64,000 nt of DNA, taken from positions 1 to 64,000 of the forward strand of contig JAQURG010000016.1 of assembly GCA_028715725.1 (NCBI GenBank), in the 5' to 3' direction. Position 1 is the first letter of the stretch. Every line of letters starts with the position of its first letter. Made by a program: the position numbers and the translations under genes. Source of the DNA: Methylococcales bacterium. Lineage in GTDB: Bacteria; Pseudomonadota; Gammaproteobacteria; Methylococcales; Methylomonadaceae. Positions 56,900-64,000 of the stretch are shown here, in pieces. The notes under the pieces are model-generated. The model had not been told where the DNA came from. It saw nothing but the letters and a program-made list of their open reading frames with translations, and searched no databases.

Positions 56900-57352
56900 A
56901 TGTCAGAAAGAATCAATTTGGGTAAATCCGCTCCAGCGCTTTACCAAGCGGTCATTGGTCTTGAGAAGCTGGCGGTTGAGGCCGTTGCTTCCGCAAACAT
57001 CCCGGTTGGCTTTGCACATCTAATGCGCCTTCGTGCATCCCAACTCAACCAGTGCGCATACTGTCTCAGGATGCATACTCAAGATGCCCTAGCCAGTGGC
57101 GAGTCAAACGATCGTATAAGTGTCTTGGCGGCTTGGCGAGAAACCGAGTATTTCACCGAAAAGGAACGCTCATCATTGGCACTGGTAGAAGCAATTACAC
57201 TGATCTCTGACGGGCAAGTGCCAGATGCCATCTATGAGCAAGCAGCAGCCAATTTGTCAAAAGAGGAAATAGCGGCTGTCGAGTGGCTTTTAGTAGTCAT
57301 CAATGCGTGGAATCGCATTGCTACTTCCAGCCGTTATCCTGTGAAGGCGTGA
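56900..57352 (+). CDS. AhpD-like carboxymuconolactone decarboxylase-family protein
   Basis: The 150-residue protein has the CMD/AhpD helical fold and the redox motif QCAYCLRMHTQDA: Cys52 and Cys55 as the CXXC pair, His59 as proton relay. Glu-rich helices follow (EYFTEKERSSLALVEAITL). Members act as alkylhydroperoxidases or thiol-disulfide reductants. The ribosome site aaggagg is strong. It is convergent with the RND operon and fits the peroxide and electrophile theme of ohr and kef. Confidence 0.92.
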   Translation: MSERINLGKSAPALYQAVIGLEKLAVEAVASANIPVGFAHLMRLRASQLNQCAYCLRMHTQDALASGESNDRISVLAAWRETEYFTEKERSSLALVEAITLISDGQVPDAIYEQAAANLSKEEIAAVEWLLVVINAWNRIATSSRYPVKA

Positions 57353-57476
57353 GCATGGCTAACACTTCATTCAAGCCGAAGCCTTTCGGCACGATTGTCG
57401 GTTCTCACCTATAAGAGGAAGCATGAGCACTTAAATCACGGAAAACCATACCTACATTAGCCTTAATAATTGATCA

Positions 57477-60400
57477 CTACCTTAGTTTATTACGGCGGCT
57501 AGCCCAAGCTCCCCATCGCTGCGTTATAACGTAGAGCACCGGCACGAACGGTATGGCTAAAAGCGTTGAAGACAGCATGCCGCCAAAAACCACGGTGCCG
57601 ATAGCCTGCTGGCTGGCCGCGCCTGCTTGCGATGCGCCTAGCAAAGGCGCCACTCCCAGAATAAAGGCGAACGAGGTCATAACGATCGGCCGGAACCGCC
57701 GGCGGGTGGCTTCCACCGCCGCCTCCGTCGCGGACATTCCTTCAGTCTGCAGGTGCCTTGCGAACTCGACGATGAGAATGGCGTTTTTACAGGCCAGCCC
57801 GATCATTAAAATCAGCCCCACCTGCGTATAAAGATTATTGTCAAACCCGCGCAGCATCAGCGCTAACAGCACGCCCACCAGCGCCATTGGAACAACCAGC
57901 ACGATCGCCAGAGGACTGGTCCAGCTTTCATATAAAGCCGCCAGCACCATGAACACCAACGTAATCGACAGCGCATAAATGAAATAAGCCTGGCTGCCTA
58001 CCTGCTTTTCCTGGAAAGACGTTGCCGTCCAGTCGAAGCTTATTCCCTTGGGCAGTATATTTTTGGATATCTGCTCCATCAGATTCAGCGCCTGCCCTGA
58101 ACTGAATCCGGGGGCGGCCGCCCCGTATATTTGCGCGGAAGGATAGAGATTGTAGCGCGTCACCAGCTCGGAGCCCAAAATTTGCTTAACCTCAAGCAAA
58201 GTGCCCAGCGGCACCATTTCGCCCAACTCATTACGGACATACAGGTTTTTAATATCCGCCGGCTGCAGGCGGAAAGGCGCATCAGCCTGAACATAAACCT
58301 GAAAGACCTGATTGAACTTGTTGAACAGGTTAACAAACGAGGAGCCCAGATAAGTCTGGAGCGTGGAAAACACATTGTTCAGCGGAATATTCAGCGACTC
58401 CACCTTGGTTCTGTCTATGTCCAGGAAAAGCTGCGGACTGCGGGCGCTGAACGTACTGGTCAGATTGCGCAAACCGGACTGGGCGCCGCCCGCGCGTATG
58501 ACTTCGTTGACGGCTTTCTGCAGCTCGGCAAGACCCAGGCTCTGGCGGTCCTCCACCATCATCTGGAAGCCGCCGCCCTGGCCCAGCCCGCGAATGGGCG
58601 GGGGCACCAGCACAATTGATAGGGACTCTTCTATCGAAGCCAGTTCGCGGCGCAGGTTGCCGGTAAGCTTGTCCTGCGCCAGCTCGGGGCCGCGCTTGCT
58701 CCAGTCTTCATACACGACGAAAGTGGTGAAAATATTGGAAACATTCGCGCCATCCAATACAGACAGTCCGCCTATGGTCACCCACGCGTCCACTCCCCGG
58801 GTTTTCTTAAGGATCTCATCCACTTTTCTGGCCACCTTAACCATTCGCGGTTGCGACGCGGCATCCGGCAGCTTGGTGACAATGATGGCGTAGCCCTGAT
58901 CCTCAGTGGGTAAAAACCCGGTGGGATGATAAGCAAACCGCCAGCCGGTGATGACAATGATCAGCATGAACAGAATAGCCATGAGTCCTGCCCGCCCCAC
59001 CATCCAGACAACCAGCCGCATATAGGAATTCTCGATCCAGGCGTAAACCTTGTTGAAATTCCGGAAGAACCAGTTGATTTCCTTTTTTTCGACCGGACGC
59101 AGCCACAACGCGCACTGGGCAGGCTTGAGCGTCAAGGCGTTAATGGCGCTGATAATGGCGGTGGCGGCAATGACCAATGCGAACTGGCGGAACAATTGTC
59201 CGGTGATTCCCGGCAAAAACGCGGCCGGCAGAAACACCGAGGTCAGCACCAGGGTAATGCCGATGATCGGGCCGGTGATTTCCTGCATAGCCTTGATTGT
59301 AGCTTCTTTGGGCGTCATGCCTTTCTCGATATGAAACGAGGCGTTTTCCACAATAACGATGGCGTCGTCGACGACAATGCCGACCGCCAGAATCAACGCG
59401 AACAGCGTCAACAGGTTAATGCCGAATCCGAGCATGGACATGGCCGCGAACGCGCCGATCAGCGTCACCGGAACGGTCGTCGCCGGCACCAGCATGGCCC
59501 GCCAATTCTGTAAAAACACCACGATGACGACGAGCACCAGGATACCGGCTTCGAACAATGTCTTGTAGACGTCGTGAATCGCGCTGCGGACAAATTTCGT
59601 GGTGTCGTAGCGAATCTCATAGCTCAGCCCCGGCGGAAATTCCTTGCTCATGGACGCCATGGCTTTTTTAATCTCCTCCGCCACATTAAGCGCGTTGGCG
59701 CCGGGCAAGGTAAACACCGGCATCACCGTGGCCTTGTGGCCCCTGGATACGGAAAAGTTGCTGTAGCTCTGGCGGCTCAGATCGACGCGCGCGACATCGC
59801 GAATCCGCACGATTTGCGCCGACTCGCCACGCGCGCTCTTGATGACGATATTCTCGAATTGCTTCACATCGGCCAAACGGCCAATGGCGTTGACGGTGAA
59901 CTGGAAAGTCTGATTCGCGGGAACGGGAGGTCCGCCCAATTGCCCTGCCGCCACCTGCAGGTTTTGGCTTTGAATGGCGTTGACCACGTCGGTGGTAGTC
60001 AAACTGAAATAACGAAGCTTTTCCGGGTTCAGCCACACCCGCATGCTGTAAGGCCCGGCGCCCCGAACCGCAATCTGGCCGACCCCCGGCAAACGCGCCA
60101 ATGGATTCTGCAGGTTGATCACCGCATAGTTCGAGAGATAGGTTTCATCATACCGGTCGTCTTCCGCGAACAGCGCCACCACCAGCAGGATATCCGTGGA
60201 CACCTTTTTTACCGTGACGCCTTGCGGCTGCACCGATCCCGGCAGCTGCGGCAGGGCGCTGTTGACCAGGTTCTGCACCAGCGCCGTGGAGGTATTCAGA
60301 TCAGTCCCTACGTTGAAAGTAATCGTTAAGGTGTAGCTGCCGTCGCTGGAGCTGGTCGACGACATGTATAAGGAATTTTCCACTCCGTTGACGGCCTGCT

Positions 60401-60599
60401 CAATGGGAATGCCTATCGTATTCGCCACCACTTCTGCGCTTGCGCCCGGATAGCGGGCGGTCACCTGGATAGTCGGAGGCACAATGGGTGGATATTGCGC
60501 GACGGGCAGATTGATAAAGCAGACCACGCCTAAAATCACCGTGATAATCGCGATGACATTGGCGAATATGGGTCTTTCAATGAAATATTGGGAAATCAT
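57477..60599 (-). CDS. RND multidrug efflux pump (AcrB/MexB type)
   Basis: The 1040-residue inner-membrane pump has 12 transmembrane helices and two large periplasmic loops. The N-terminus, SQYFIERPIFANVIAIITVI, is standard for the hydrophobe/amphiphile-efflux (HAE1) class. Proton-relay Asp pair is in GIVVDDAIVIVENAS (near 405). It exports hydrophobic compounds through the adaptor and outer-membrane channel encoded upstream. Its ATG overlaps the adaptor stop (ATGA, 60596-60599). Base composition (about 60% G+C or more) is well above that of neighbouring genes. Confidence 0.96.
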   Translation of the reverse strand: MISQYFIERPIFANVIAIITVILGVVCFINLPVAQYPPIVPPTIQVTARYPGASAEVVANTIGIPIEQAVNGVENSLYMSSTSSSDGSYTLTITFNVGTDLNTSTALVQNLVNSALPQLPGSVQPQGVTVKKVSTDILLVVALFAEDDRYDETYLSNYAVINLQNPLARLPGVGQIAVRGAGPYSMRVWLNPEKLRYFSLTTTDVVNAIQSQNLQVAAGQLGGPPVPANQTFQFTVNAIGRLADVKQFENIVIKSARGESAQIVRIRDVARVDLSRQSYSNFSVSRGHKATVMPVFTLPGANALNVAEEIKKAMASMSKEFPPGLSYEIRYDTTKFVRSAIHDVYKTLFEAGILVLVVIVVFLQNWRAMLVPATTVPVTLIGAFAAMSMLGFGINLLTLFALILAVGIVVDDAIVIVENASFHIEKGMTPKEATIKAMQEITGPIIGITLVLTSVFLPAAFLPGITGQLFRQFALVIAATAIISAINALTLKPAQCALWLRPVEKKEINWFFRNFNKVYAWIENSYMRLVVWMVGRAGLMAILFMLIIVITGWRFAYHPTGFLPTEDQGYAIIVTKLPDAASQPRMVKVARKVDEILKKTRGVDAWVTIGGLSVLDGANVSNIFTTFVVYEDWSKRGPELAQDKLTGNLRRELASIEESLSIVLVPPPIRGLGQGGGFQMMVEDRQSLGLAELQKAVNEVIRAGGAQSGLRNLTSTFSARSPQLFLDIDRTKVESLNIPLNNVFSTLQTYLGSSFVNLFNKFNQVFQVYVQADAPFRLQPADIKNLYVRNELGEMVPLGTLLEVKQILGSELVTRYNLYPSAQIYGAAAPGFSSGQALNLMEQISKNILPKGISFDWTATSFQEKQVGSQAYFIYALSITLVFMVLAALYESWTSPLAIVLVVPMALVGVLLALMLRGFDNNLYTQVGLILMIGLACKNAILIVEFARHLQTEGMSATEAAVEATRRRFRPIVMTSFAFILGVAPLLGASQAGAASQQAIGTVVFGGMLSSTLLAIPFVPVLYVITQRWGAWASRRNKLR

Positions 60600-61783
60600 G
60601 ACGCGGACTTTCCTGGTTCAGGCGAGGCGGGAGCAGCGGCCGGCTGGCTTTGTTCAGCGGTCAACGGTTTTTTCACGGACTTCACCTTATTCCCCGGAAT
60701 GGCGCGAAGCAGCCCGGTCAAAATTACCCAGTCCTGATCATTGAGCCCCTTCTCGACCACGCGGCTATCGCCTGCCTGCCTGCCCAGCTTGACCGGCCTG
60801 CGCTCGACGGTGTCGTCTTTGTCCACTATGAGCAAATAAGAGCCGAGCTGGTCGTAGCCAATGGCGGATTCAGGCACCAGAAGCGCCATCTTTTCCGAAT
60901 TAACCACCAGCACCCGCACGCGGGCAAACAGCCCCGGCAGAATGGAGCCGTCGGCATTCGGATAACTGGCGCGCAACAGCAGCGTGCCTGTCGTCGGCGT
61001 CACGGAAATGGCCGAGAAATCCAGGAATCCGGCATGCGGATAGCCGGTTTCATCGGACAGCGCGAGTTCCGCCGGTATCTTTAATTTTTGGGCTTCGCCC
61101 GGCCCGACGCTGGTTTGTTTGACCACTTTCAGCAGGTCTGTCTCGCTGATGGTGAAATAGACATAGATGGGATCGATCTGGTTGATCTGGGCCAACGGAG
61201 TAAACTCGCCAGCGCCGACCACGTTGCCGGGGTCTTTGAGCCGGCGGTCTATGCGGCCGTCAAAAGGCGCGACAACTTTCGTGTAATTCAGGTTTAACTG
61301 GGCCAGATCCCGGTTGGCCTCGGCTGCCACCACGGCCGCTCGCGCGTTGTCGCGCTCGAATCTCCACTTGTCCACATCCGTCTGGGCGGCCGCATGCTGA
61401 CGCACCAGCCCGCTAAACCGGTCCAGTTCGGTTTGCGCATGGCTGAGGCTGGCTTTTTGCTGAAGCACTTGAGCCTCCACCTGTTTCAACCGGGCCTGAT
61501 AAGTGTCCTGCTGAATCAAAAACAGCGGCTGGCCTTTCCTGACCAGATCGCCGTCATGAAAAAATACTTTATCCAGATAACCTTCCACGCGCGCGACCAG
61601 CTGGACGGTGTTAACAGCTTGCGTATTGCCGGTAAATTCCAGATAGTCGCTGACCTGCCGATGAACAGGCTGGCTTACGGTCACCTGCGGAGGCGGGGGC
61701 GGCACATAAGCGTTCTTTTGTTCGCACCCTGCGGCAGAAACAATTACCATCCATATCAACCCGGCAATATTACGCTTCATCAT
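60596..61783 (-). CDS. RND periplasmic adaptor (AcrA type)
   Basis: The 395-residue protein (ATG at 61783) has a lipoprotein signal with lipobox SAAGC and the membrane-fusion pattern: barrel-sandwich VARVEGYLDKVFFHDGDLVRKGQPLFLI, an alpha-hairpin with coiled coil (about 95-160), LNYTKVVAPFDGRI and a C-terminal beta-barrel. It links pump and channel. A longer reading frame from 61816 is unlikely because the lipobox spacing suits the shorter start. It overlaps the pump gene by 4 bp. Confidence 0.95.
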   Translation of the reverse strand: MMKRNIAGLIWMVIVSAAGCEQKNAYVPPPPPQVTVSQPVHRQVSDYLEFTGNTQAVNTVQLVARVEGYLDKVFFHDGDLVRKGQPLFLIQQDTYQARLKQVEAQVLQQKASLSHAQTELDRFSGLVRQHAAAQTDVDKWRFERDNARAAVVAAEANRDLAQLNLNYTKVVAPFDGRIDRRLKDPGNVVGAGEFTPLAQINQIDPIYVYFTISETDLLKVVKQTSVGPGEAQKLKIPAELALSDETGYPHAGFLDFSAISVTPTTGTLLLRASYPNADGSILPGLFARVRVLVVNSEKMALLVPESAIGYDQLGSYLLIVDKDDTVERRPVKLGRQAGDSRVVEKGLNDQDWVILTGLLRAIPGNKVKSVKKPLTAEQSQPAAAPASPEPGKSAS

Positions 61784-61800
61784 AGCTGTTCGTATCCTCT

Positions 61801-63381
61801 TCACCATCGGGGCCAACTGATGCCCGACGGGGTTTTAGTATCCGGCGACGGCTGGGCGGCAGGCTTCAGCAGGTCGCCCCAGTCGGTACGCTTGGCCATC
61901 TGCTCCTTGACCGCATCAGGCACGACATCCTTGCCTTCCCGGATTTGCCAGCCGCCGCCCAAAGCCCGGTATACGCTCACCAGATTGTTGGAGATCTCTC
62001 CCAGAGTGTTGGCGAGGCTGTCCTGTTCGTTTAGCAGCGCCTGCTGGGCGGTCAGGACGGTAGTAAAATCGGTAATGCCCTGCCGATACTGCAGCATCGC
62101 CAGATTCAGCGAGCGCTGCGCGGCGGCGGTGCTGTCCCCCAAATACCGCGCGCGCTCCTGCGAGCGCAGAAACGCCACAAGATTGTCTTCGACTTCCCGC
62201 TGGGCGGTAAGGACGGTGTTTTGATAACTCACCAGCAGGCCCTGCAGCCGCGCGTCCTGCACCCTGACCTGATTGGTGATTTGGCCATAGTTTAAGATGT
62301 TCCACTGCAACGCCGGGCCAAAGTTGGCGGTGCGGCTTTTCCACATAAAGATGTCGCCGAGAGCGAACGAGCCGACATCGGATGACAGCAAGCCGAAAGT
62401 GCCGGTCAGCGAGAAAGCAGGATAAAGAGCGGCCTTGGTGACGCCGATGCTGGCGGATTGCGCTGCCGCCTGCAACTCCGCGCGGAGCACGTCGGGACGC
62501 CTCCGCAGAAGCTCCGCCGGTATGCCTACCGAAACCTGCGCGGGCGGCGCGGGAATCTGCGCGGTGCCGGCCAGCAAACCGCTCACCTTGCCGGGCGGCA
62601 TGCCCAGCAGAACGCTTAAAGCATTCTGCTGCTGGCGCAGCCCGGTCTCAAGCGAAGGAATGGAAGCCTGCGTGTTTGCCAGTACTGTCCGGGCCTGTTC
62701 GACGTCGCGTTCGGAAGTTGTGCCGCCGTTATAGCGAATTTCCGCGATATTGAGATTTTCCTTTTGCGTATCAACATTCTGCCGCGCGATTCCCAAGCGT
62801 TTTTCCAGCGTGCGGATAGTGATATAGGCATGGGCCACATCGGCGGTAAGACTGACCAGCGCATTGTTATAATCGGCTACGGTGGCCTGAAAATCGGCAT
62901 CCGCTGATTCAATGGCGCGGCGGAACCTGCCCCAGAAATCAATTTCCCAGCTGGCGGTCAAGCCCAGCTGGGTCTGAGCATAATCAAAGATGCGCGAAAA
63001 AGCGGCCTGCGGGGCGCGCTGGCTAAGATGCACCTTGGTCAGCGAACCGGCAAGCTGCTGGTTTTGCGGATAGAAATTGCCGATGGCGATGCCCAGTTGG
63101 GCGCGGGCTTCGAGCACGCGCACGCCCGCCACGCGTATGCTGAGATTTTGCTGGTAAGCGCGGTTGATTAATTGATCAAGAATCGGGTCGTTGAAGGCTT
63201 TCCACCACTGCCGGTCATTGCCGGAACCCGTTTTAAGCCGCTTGTCGCCGGCTTCCAGCCACTGGTCAGCCGTATCGGCAGGCGGGCTTACAAAATCCGG
63301 CCCCACCATGCAGCCTGAAAGCAGCAGAGAAGCCGATAAACAAAACACGCAAAATTCGGTAAGTTTAATTTCACACCGCAT
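61801..63381 (-). CDS. OprM-family outer-membrane efflux channel
   Basis: The 526-residue protein (ATG at 63381; a longer frame begins at 63420) has a lipoprotein signal with lipobox LLSGC and the NodT/OprM pattern. After the Cys comes MVGPDFVSP, then two OEP helical repeats with ASWEIDFWGRFRRAIESADADF and LNYGQITNQVRVQDARLQ. It forms a trimeric channel with TolC-like fold. It is the first gene of the operon, placed ahead of adaptor and pump. Confidence 0.94.
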   Translation of the reverse strand: MRCEIKLTEFCVFCLSASLLLSGCMVGPDFVSPPADTADQWLEAGDKRLKTGSGNDRQWWKAFNDPILDQLINRAYQQNLSIRVAGVRVLEARAQLGIAIGNFYPQNQQLAGSLTKVHLSQRAPQAAFSRIFDYAQTQLGLTASWEIDFWGRFRRAIESADADFQATVADYNNALVSLTADVAHAYITIRTLEKRLGIARQNVDTQKENLNIAEIRYNGGTTSERDVEQARTVLANTQASIPSLETGLRQQQNALSVLLGMPPGKVSGLLAGTAQIPAPPAQVSVGIPAELLRRRPDVLRAELQAAAQSASIGVTKAALYPAFSLTGTFGLLSSDVGSFALGDIFMWKSRTANFGPALQWNILNYGQITNQVRVQDARLQGLLVSYQNTVLTAQREVEDNLVAFLRSQERARYLGDSTAAAQRSLNLAMLQYRQGITDFTTVLTAQQALLNEQDSLANTLGEISNNLVSVYRALGGGWQIREGKDVVPDAVKEQMAKRTDWGDLLKPAAQPSPDTKTPSGISWPRW

Positions 63382-63474
63382 CACTAGCTTTCTCTTAAAT
63401 GCTTGGGTTGCATTTACCATCGCGGGTTCCAGCTGAAATAAATTTTGTTTCGTTTATGGTTGTTGTTTTCATAT

Positions 63475-63861
63475 CTAAAAAAGCGTTAAAAACGAAGAGC
63501 CGGGCGGCAGGAATGGATAAAGTTCCCCCAGACAAACAATAATCACCTGCTGGCCCGCTCGTCTCTTCAGAAACTCGTCGCTGTCGTAAACCCGGCCGCA
63601 GAGGATATCGTTGGACTTCTGGGCAACCACACCCAAAATCGTATAACCATTTCGCCCGAAATCTGGCTGAAGAGGTGAAACGCAAGCGTAGAGGGAGGGC
63701 GGAGATGCCGAGTCCATCCGCATGCGGAGGTTAAAGTATGGGTCGGTACAGGAAACGGCTGGTTGTAATGATTCTTCGTGCTCTAGGCGGACATCTTGAA
63801 CAACAGATAGATGATCGACTCGGCAAAAAAACCATGGGTTCAGCCTCGGAGATATCATCAT
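63475..63861 (-). CDS. Doubtful hypothetical gene upstream of the efflux operon
   Basis: A 128-codon frame has an ATG behind gaggaaggataaggtc. The product (contains DSASPPSLYACVSPL and GYTILGVVAQKSNDILCGR) has no recognised family, no signal peptide and many rare-looking residues for a soluble protein. It could be a real small gene of the transferred operon or chance. The rest of 63382-64000 holds only a short inverted repeat (63962-63983); no regulator gene is seen. Confidence 0.3.
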   Translation of the reverse strand: MMISPRLNPWFFCRVDHLSVVQDVRLEHEESLQPAVSCTDPYFNLRMRMDSASPPSLYACVSPLQPDFGRNGYTILGVVAQKSNDILCGRVYDSDEFLKRRAGQQVIIVCLGELYPFLPPGSSFLTLF

Positions 63862-63961
63862 GACCTTATCCTTCCTCTAATGAGTCAAACTAGTTTAATC
63901 CAAATTGCATGAATTCTTCAAACGTTTATTAGGAAGCAGTCAGAGCCAAACTTTTAAAGTG

Positions 63962-63983
63962 ACGGAAAAAATGTGTTTTCCGT
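63962..63983. repeat. Short inverted repeat near the right edge
   Basis: acggaaaa and ttttccgt flank a 6-bp spacer (aatgtg). Its meaning cannot be judged at the window edge; it might be an operator, a terminator or an IS end. Confidence 0.3.
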
Positions 63984-64000
63984 ATGGTCTTCCGTTAAGT

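Noticed and set aside
58131-60329. Long plus-strand frames opposite the RND pump gene
   Set aside because: They are shadows caused by high G+C in the minus-strand pump gene, which has complete family motifs.

Overview
The window looks like the chromosome of a free-living gammaproteobacterium, most likely a Methylococcales-type methanotroph. This is an inference from gene content: housekeeping genes of gammaproteobacterial type (acnB, lpxC, zapE, purB, recR-ybaB-dnaX, murJ), a SmbP-like metal-binding protein, an exosortase-system acyltransferase and an odd family of His-rich four-helix membrane proteins. No methane oxidation gene lies inside the window. Base composition is moderate, roughly mid-40s % G+C, except for a clearly GC-richer right end.

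Layout. 1-300: 5' part of a transposase running off the left edge. 0.5-3.2 kb: porin, FMN-binding protein and a small His-rich membrane protein, a possible extracytoplasmic electron-transfer unit. 3.3-14.6 kb: housekeeping block (Slp lipoprotein, acnB, dciA/lpxC, zapE, purB, hinT, recR-ybaB-dnaX, 4.5S SRP RNA). 14.7-19.8 kb: a GNAT/C39-peptidase fusion with a DUF2817 peptidase, nadA, a CrtC/AttH lipocalin-like protein and tRNA-Ser(UGA). 20.2-25.9 kb: MFS/spermidine synthase-like fusion, cold-shock protein, RRM protein, phosphomannomutase and a YdjM-like protein. 25.9-31 kb: heme-c membrane protein, a 1.1 kb gene-poor stretch, smbP and the molybdate transporter modABC. 31.2-39.6 kb: two-component system with a duplicated sensor segment, murJ, flavoprotein, RIO kinase, VF530 protein and lipase.

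39.7-45 kb holds a compact Ter locus on the minus strand: three TerD paralogues, an ATP-grasp enzyme, a small membrane protein, a PRTase-TRSP protein and a HAD phosphatase. The known Ter families couple calcium-binding TerD proteins to synthesis of a nucleoside-like metabolite; here only the biosynthetic half is present. 45-57.4 kb is accessory and partly decayed: orphan MlaC, retropepsin-like protease, relic EAL-domain gene, TonB-dependent receptor, exosortase-associated acyltransferase, methyltransferase, relic transposase fused to a truncated SDR gene, Ohr peroxidase, 5'-truncated pirin, Kef antiporter and an AhpD-like protein. 57.5-63.4 kb is a GC-rich RND efflux operon (outer membrane factor, adaptor, pump), probably acquired.

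The signals most worth follow-up are the compact Ter locus, the two-locus His/heme membrane family with its flavoprotein partner, the GNAT/C39-DUF2817 pair, the tandem duplication in the histidine kinase sensor and the layered pseudogenes between 47.3 and 54.7 kb. No CRISPR array, prophage or rRNA gene was seen.
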